A stretch of DNA of 63,024 nt from Fragilaria crotonensis (taxonomy: Eukaryota > Bacillariophyta > Fragilariophyceae > Fragilariales > Fragilariaceae): contig JAKSYS010000349.1 of the NCBI GenBank assembly GCA_022925895.1, forward strand, positions 1 to 63,024, in the 5' to 3' direction. The notes under the pieces were generated by a model, which was not told the DNA's origin, made no database searches, and saw nothing but the letters and a program-made list of their open reading frames with translations. Within the stretch, counting starts at the first letter, position 1; every line of letters starts with the position of its first letter. This document shows positions 59,273-63,024 of the stretch, in pieces. The translations under genes and the position numbers were made by a program.

Positions 59273-60545
59273 ATGCCTTTTCTTCCTTTCCCTTTCCAAT
59301 CCCAAATCAACCATTTCTTGAACGAACAATACGTGATGATGCGATTATGATTGAAACAAAGCGGTCAATCAATAGCAAAAATGGCGATAGCACCAGTATG
59401 CTACCTGGTATGATACGGAGTAGCTAACGGCATTGTGATTTTTGACGGGTGCGTTTTTTTCCTCCGAGTTTTAAATTCGACATTTGAATATTGGTGTCGG
59501 ATGCGTATGACGTATGACGTCTGACAGAATACGAAGATACTAAGTGCTACTACCACTACCAGAAACCGGTATCACCTGGTACAAGTACCAGTACCAGAAG
59601 AGATGCAGACCTTCCTTGATGGAAGCACTGGCTTTATGTGGACGTGTGGACGACGTACATGGCCGAACTGAAGTTGTAATAAGCGTCTTGTTGAACCACG
59701 ATGAGGTTGACGTGACCGTCAAATGCAAGCTTGGATTCACAGCCTTTACGTGGGCTTGCATCATGGTCCAGGCTGAAGTTGCTGAATCAAGCGAGGGTGG
59801 ACGTCAATGCCAACTGGATGTGAATGCCACATGCAAATGCGGTTACACTGTCCTTATGTGGGCCTTGCTTGGAGGCCGTCTGGATATGATTCGTGAGCTG
59901 CTGCAGAACGACAAGCTGGATGTCAATATCAAGAACATGGCAGGGTCGACAGTTCTTGACATTGCTCGAAATTTTAAGATGATTCATGCCCTTGAAATGG
60001 CGAGCAATTGTGAGATTATTGACACTCTAGGAATTGATCACATTTTTGAGATGATTGAAATACAAAGTATGTGGATACGTTGATAAAACATCGGGCCATA
60101 GAGATGTGTTGGCAACGACTCACGACGACCTACAACCTACAACTATGATCGGCGAGAAAGAGAATGATGCTACCGTTCTATAATTGCACCGTACGCTACC
60201 CATGATTCAGTCGCGGTTCGGTCGCACATGCGCGACAGCCATAGGAATGTGCAAGTCGTGGTCATCAATCAAGTCAAGAGGTCCAAATGCTTCGATGTAT
60301 TGCTCGTGCATGTACCTGTTTATTGACATAAAACACCGTATAGCTAATCCTGTCATGACTTCTTTTGATATGAGTTCGACCAACCATCGTCGTTTGAACA
60401 TTGTTCTCACGACGGTTCTTGGTTAAAATCACTCTATTAGAACTAATTCTTGAGATTTCTCGGACCATCAACCGCGCTGCTGGATTTATCCGCATTCGCA
60501 TTGTCCTTTGCCCACGCTCGCAAGGCAATGGTCCAACACGTATGT
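59273..60545 (+). repeat. Segmental duplication, copy B (partner 27906-28790)
   Basis: Same order as copy A: CCTTTTCTTCCTTTCCCTTT, the GGTGCGTTTTTT spacer, the ankyrin fragment and the ATTCTTGAGATTTCTCGGAC segment. Copy B is longer (insertion around 60084-60360) and joins directly to the duplicated ABC1-relic piece at 60545. Confidence 0.7.
59619..60083 (+). CDS. Short ankyrin-repeat protein or fragment
   Basis: ATG 59619 gives 154 residues: EVVISVLLNHDEVDVTVKCK, GFTAFTWACIMVQAEVAES, VNATCKCGYTVLMWALLGGR, LDMIRELLQNDKLDVNIKNM and AGSTVLDIARNF, then a diverged tail ending MWIR. Roughly four ankyrin repeats, one short of key residues after AEVAES. The last units match the C-terminal end of the intact genes. 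The frame is open, so it could still be made, but the start region is derived from a duplicated non-coding segment. Confidence 0.5.
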   Translation: MEALALCGRVDDVHGRTEVVISVLLNHDEVDVTVKCKLGFTAFTWACIMVQAEVAESSEGGRQCQLDVNATCKCGYTVLMWALLGGRLDMIRELLQNDKLDVNIKNMAGSTVLDIARNFKMIHALEMASNCEIIDTLGIDHIFEMIEIQSMWIR

Positions 60546-60725
60546 GCCGGGTCCCAAGTTGGAATAAGAAGCGTGGAGACAATTAGAACTGTTGGGGATC
60601 GACGCATCGAAAGGATTTAAAAGTCTGGTGCGAGACACTGCCGCCATGGAAGATTCGAATCGTACCGAATCCTTCGAGGGAACGATGCTCGACGGAAACG
60701 GTCCGAACGGAGCAATGTCGTCGCC
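60545..60725 (+). repeat. Duplicate of 54305-54485 (ABC1-relic piece)
   Basis: About 180 bp almost identical to 54305-54485 (GGGTCCCAAGTTGGAATAAG ... CGGAGCAATGTCGTC), including the shared in-frame TAA. High identity contrasts with the older ankyrin duplication next to it. Confidence 0.8.
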
Positions 60726-60729
60726 ATCG

Positions 60730-61423
60730 TCATGGTATGGGTTTGAATTCCACACACGGACTAACTCCGGCAGAAAGGCAACAAAAAGCTGAACAACGTG
60801 TTCGGGCCAGCTCATTACATTTCTTGTCACAATCATGGGAACAACCACGCTCAATAGCATCACCAAAAAGTATGGTCTCACGGGTCCAAGATGCTTGTTG
60901 AAACCAGCGTAGCTGCCAGCTCCGACCATGACGTTGATAAGCAACTGAATACTGCAACAAGCGCTCGAAAGAAGTGGAAGTAAAATCATTTCCATCGACG
61001 TTGCAAGAATCCACATGATGCCTCGTCGATGGGCGGTGATGAATGCGGCGGCTGGTACGGCGACTCTCCGTGTACAGAAAGGTCGTGCAAACAGCAACAG
61101 AAAAAACGAAAACGAAGCAAAGGTTTTAGGAAGGAAAGTTGGAGACCATACTAAGAATAGTAGGACAGATTTGTCAAAGAGGCATCCTTTTCTCCACCTC
61201 CACGCGCGGAATGCTGGGTTGTTATCGGTCGTGATTGCATGTCGTCGCTACCGGTACTGGTAGTCCGCCGTGAATTTTGCGCCATCATCAATACTTGGTG
61301 CCGGAAGAGTTTTCTCGTTCCAATGGATGGCACTTCAAGAGCCTCAATATGGTGGCATGCAGAATAGTGCGCGACATGAACGAAACAGATCACCATGACG
61401 GACCATCGCCGAGCCGATCTCAT
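60730..61423 (-). pseudogene. Polytopic membrane protein with signal peptide, 3' end replaced
   Basis: ATG 61423 opens a signal peptide (SVMVICFVHVAHYSAC) and a Ser/Arg-rich stretch. After a one-base break near 61152 the frame carries SPTFLPKTFASFSFFLLLFA, AVPAAAFITAHRRGIMWILA and SSACCSIQLLINVMVGAGSY, then AGFNKHLGPVRPYFLVMLLS. The CC-containing hydrophobic segment followed by AGFN-x-x-LGP-x-RP-x-F recalls algal membrane proteins I cannot name; a metal-transport relation (Cys pair in a helix) is a guess. At 60726 the frame passes into the antisense of the duplicated ABC1-relic piece, so the natural C-terminus is lost. Divergent from the TMEM151-like gene, sharing a ~300-bp promoter gap. Confidence 0.5.
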
Positions 61424-61725
61424 GGTGAAAGTGTTTTATTGTGACCCTGCAATCAGTGTAATGCATGCTGCGAACGATATGTTCTATGTCACTATGTCCC
61501 ATACACGATATACGTATACACAGTATACTGTTCATTTTTTTCGTGTACTACAAGTACTCCGTAGATCAGTGTAATAAAACTGTACCGTTACTTTACTGTA
61601 TGATAATGACGTCATGGGAATCTTTGGATCTTGTGCTCAGGATTCCGGTCACACGAGGAATGCAACCGTGACATGACATGAGCGTCATAGTCTCAAAACC
61701 TTTGTTCAAGTGAAATCCCTGCTTC
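61424..61725. other. Shared promoter gap of a divergent gene pair
   Basis: About 300 bp between the starts of the minus-strand membrane protein and the TMEM151-like gene. It contains a TATACGTATACACAGTATAC palindrome-like run near 61508-61527 and GTACTACAAGTAC near 61544. Confidence 0.4.
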
Positions 61726-62911
61726 ATGAAACAACAACAACAACAACAACAATGTTACTTTTCTATGGCAACTTTGCTGCTGATCCTTGTGGTTGTCTTG
61801 ATGCTGCCACCGGAGGTGAATTCCGAGTTTTCAGCGTCAGCGTTGTCACAAAGCGTGACAATTCCAACCAAATCAAACCAACAACTAAGATTCGGCTATC
61901 TCGACGGGTTCGGCAAGTCCAAAATCATGGAGATGGATACTGATGACATTTCATCGTTGTTATCCACGGTTCGTCCGACAAATCTGACAAAACACAAGCT
62001 TGCCGGCGCCCTCACCTTGGCGCTGTTCGGATCACTTTTAAGTCAACCACTTTGGCATGATCGTCGCGGATATTGGACGACTGTGACTGTTGTGAGCCTG
62101 GCGTACCTCGTCGAAGCAGTATCGTCAAGTACTCGGAGGTATCTTTCCAATATGCTGACTCCGTTTCAAGTAATAAAGATCCTTCAAGATCTTCGAGACT
62201 CTAGGCCTATAATCACCTGGGACGTGGAGTGTTATCACTACAGGTACACCCACGCGCATCATTCCGGGAAGGGGAGGCGAGCTCACGAGAGCCGAACCAA
62301 GGTTGTAACTCATCGCGCATCACAACGCTACTTCTTCAATCAGTGAGTAGACTACCGAGGTTCAGGATCAACCCTCACCAAGAAGCACCAGTTTTCATCT
62401 TGGTTTGTCATCGCTCACGCACTTATTTCTCTTTCTATCACAGCTGCATTGATAAGACCAATGTGCAAGAGTTAATCGAGGCCCTGGAGTACGACCCTTC
62501 AAGTCAGAACCCATTCTTGAAGATCACCTTTGGCAAACTAGTCCTGTTTCGTGACTTGCAGTGCTATAATGACTATTTGAACCAGTATCATTCGTTCCTC
62601 GTTCGAGAAGGAAATCGAGACACTCACACCGACACAAAAACCTCTGTATCAGGTGAGTTTGCACCAGGGAAACGATGTGATCCCCGCCGCCACTTGGCTA
62701 ACCCACACGTTGATGATGTTATACTTTTTAAGTGCCCACCTTTTATCGATCCAAGTTACTCGCAGTCAGAACTGTGATCGGTGTTCGTGACCATGTTCGG
62801 CTTGTGTCATTTTGGTGCTGCACATTGTTGGGATTGACGTTACCGTATCGTATGTGGTTTGACAAGCACTGTGACTGCGTTGATGCTTTGCTGGTGAAGG
62901 AAGTTGGATAG
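61726..62911 (+). CDS. TMEM151-like membrane protein, three exons
   Basis: Family of multi-pass membrane proteins of unknown activity, conserved across eukaryotes. Exon 1 61726-62342, intron 62343-62443 (GTGAGT...CACAG), exon 2 62444-62652, intron 62653-62732 (GTGAGT...TTTAAG), exon 3 62733-62911; joined length 334 residues. The N-terminus has a Gln run (7 Q) and a hydrophobic leader (MATLLLILVVVLMLPP). Two membrane spans follow (LAGALTLALFGSLLSQPLWH; TVTVVSLAYLVEAVSS), then the family core PIITWDVECYHYRYTHAHHS, VVTHRASQRYFFNHCIDKTN and ITFGKLVLFRDLQCYNDYLN, and in exon 3 SFWCCTLLGLTLPYRMWF with the ending KHCDCVDALLVKEVG. The frame is intact through all splice joints, so this is a likely functional gene. 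Confidence 0.85.
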
Positions 62912-63024
62912 GATGTTAGTAGATGACTCCGGGAGGACACAACGTTATCCTCCGTGGCGAGAAAGGCGAGAAAGATCGCGCGTTCCGATGAAGTGAAATC
63001 TCAAGTCTCCCTGGGTGCAGCGCA
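62912..63024. other. 3' flank of the TMEM151-like gene
   Basis: Nothing recognised in the last 113 bases. Confidence 0.4.

Noticed and set aside
1-63024. tRNA or rRNA genes
   Set aside because: No cloverleaf with a T-loop GTTCGA and acceptor pairing, and no rRNA-like block, was seen by eye; a tRNAscan run would settle it.

Overview
This is a nuclear window from a eukaryotic alga, most likely a pennate diatom or a close stramenopile relative. The evidence is short GT-AG introns (64-101 bp where resolved), secretory signals followed by an ASAF-like plastid motif, a thylakoid Tat-type signal, PSxxPS-rich and collagen-like proteins, a trypsin with Cys-rich ShK-like modules, dispersed ankyrin-repeat genes, a Ty1/copia (CoDi-like) relic and a stramenopile-style Crypton recombinase. 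I saw no rRNA, tRNA, CRISPR array or bacterial operon layout. The species is an inference from protein style, not a database match.

Layout. 0-18 kb is gene-rich: a Lys/Ala-rich coiled-coil preprotein (-), a collagen-like membrane protein (+), a PP2C phosphatase (-), a PIG-X-like fragment (+), a C5-DNA-methyltransferase relic (-), a large SGNH-like type II membrane protein (-), an MCTP-type C2/transmembrane protein (-), an ABCC transporter relic (-) and a PWWP-like protein (-). 18.9-21.9 kb holds a broken Crypton-type tyrosine-recombinase element with GC-rich hairpin repeats on both sides. 22-27 kb has a Kir-channel relic, a predicted lumenal FKBP isomerase and a trypsin-like protease. 27-32 kb has a queuine tRNA-ribosyltransferase relic, ankyrin genes and a 966-bp hAT-like element that interrupts an open frame. 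32-40 kb has a 1,280-residue repeat protein, a DNA polymerase alpha subunit B fragment and a two-HMG-box protein. 40-48 kb is a gene-poor graveyard with a 969-bp TIR element and a copia relic. 48-52 kb has a membrane-anchored glycerophosphodiesterase, a transmembrane coiled-coil glycoprotein and a second small hAT-like element. 52-63 kb has TrhO-like and ABC1-kinase relics, an intact ankyrin gene with an internal 78-bp satellite, a frame-broken PSxxPS wall-type protein, a segmental duplication of the 28-kb ankyrin locus, and a complete three-exon TMEM151-like gene.

Two themes link the window. First, many otherwise well conserved frames carry single-base indels, which points either to residual assembly error or to real decay; intact frames of 550-1,280 residues lie between them. 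Second, several genes occur only as truncated fragments, and pieces are shared between distant loci (28 kb with 59-60 kb; 54 kb with 60 kb), so the region has been shaped by duplication, insertion and decay. The genes do not form one pathway. Individual roles include plastid or secretory proteins, membrane lipid and ion proteins, and chromatin proteins.
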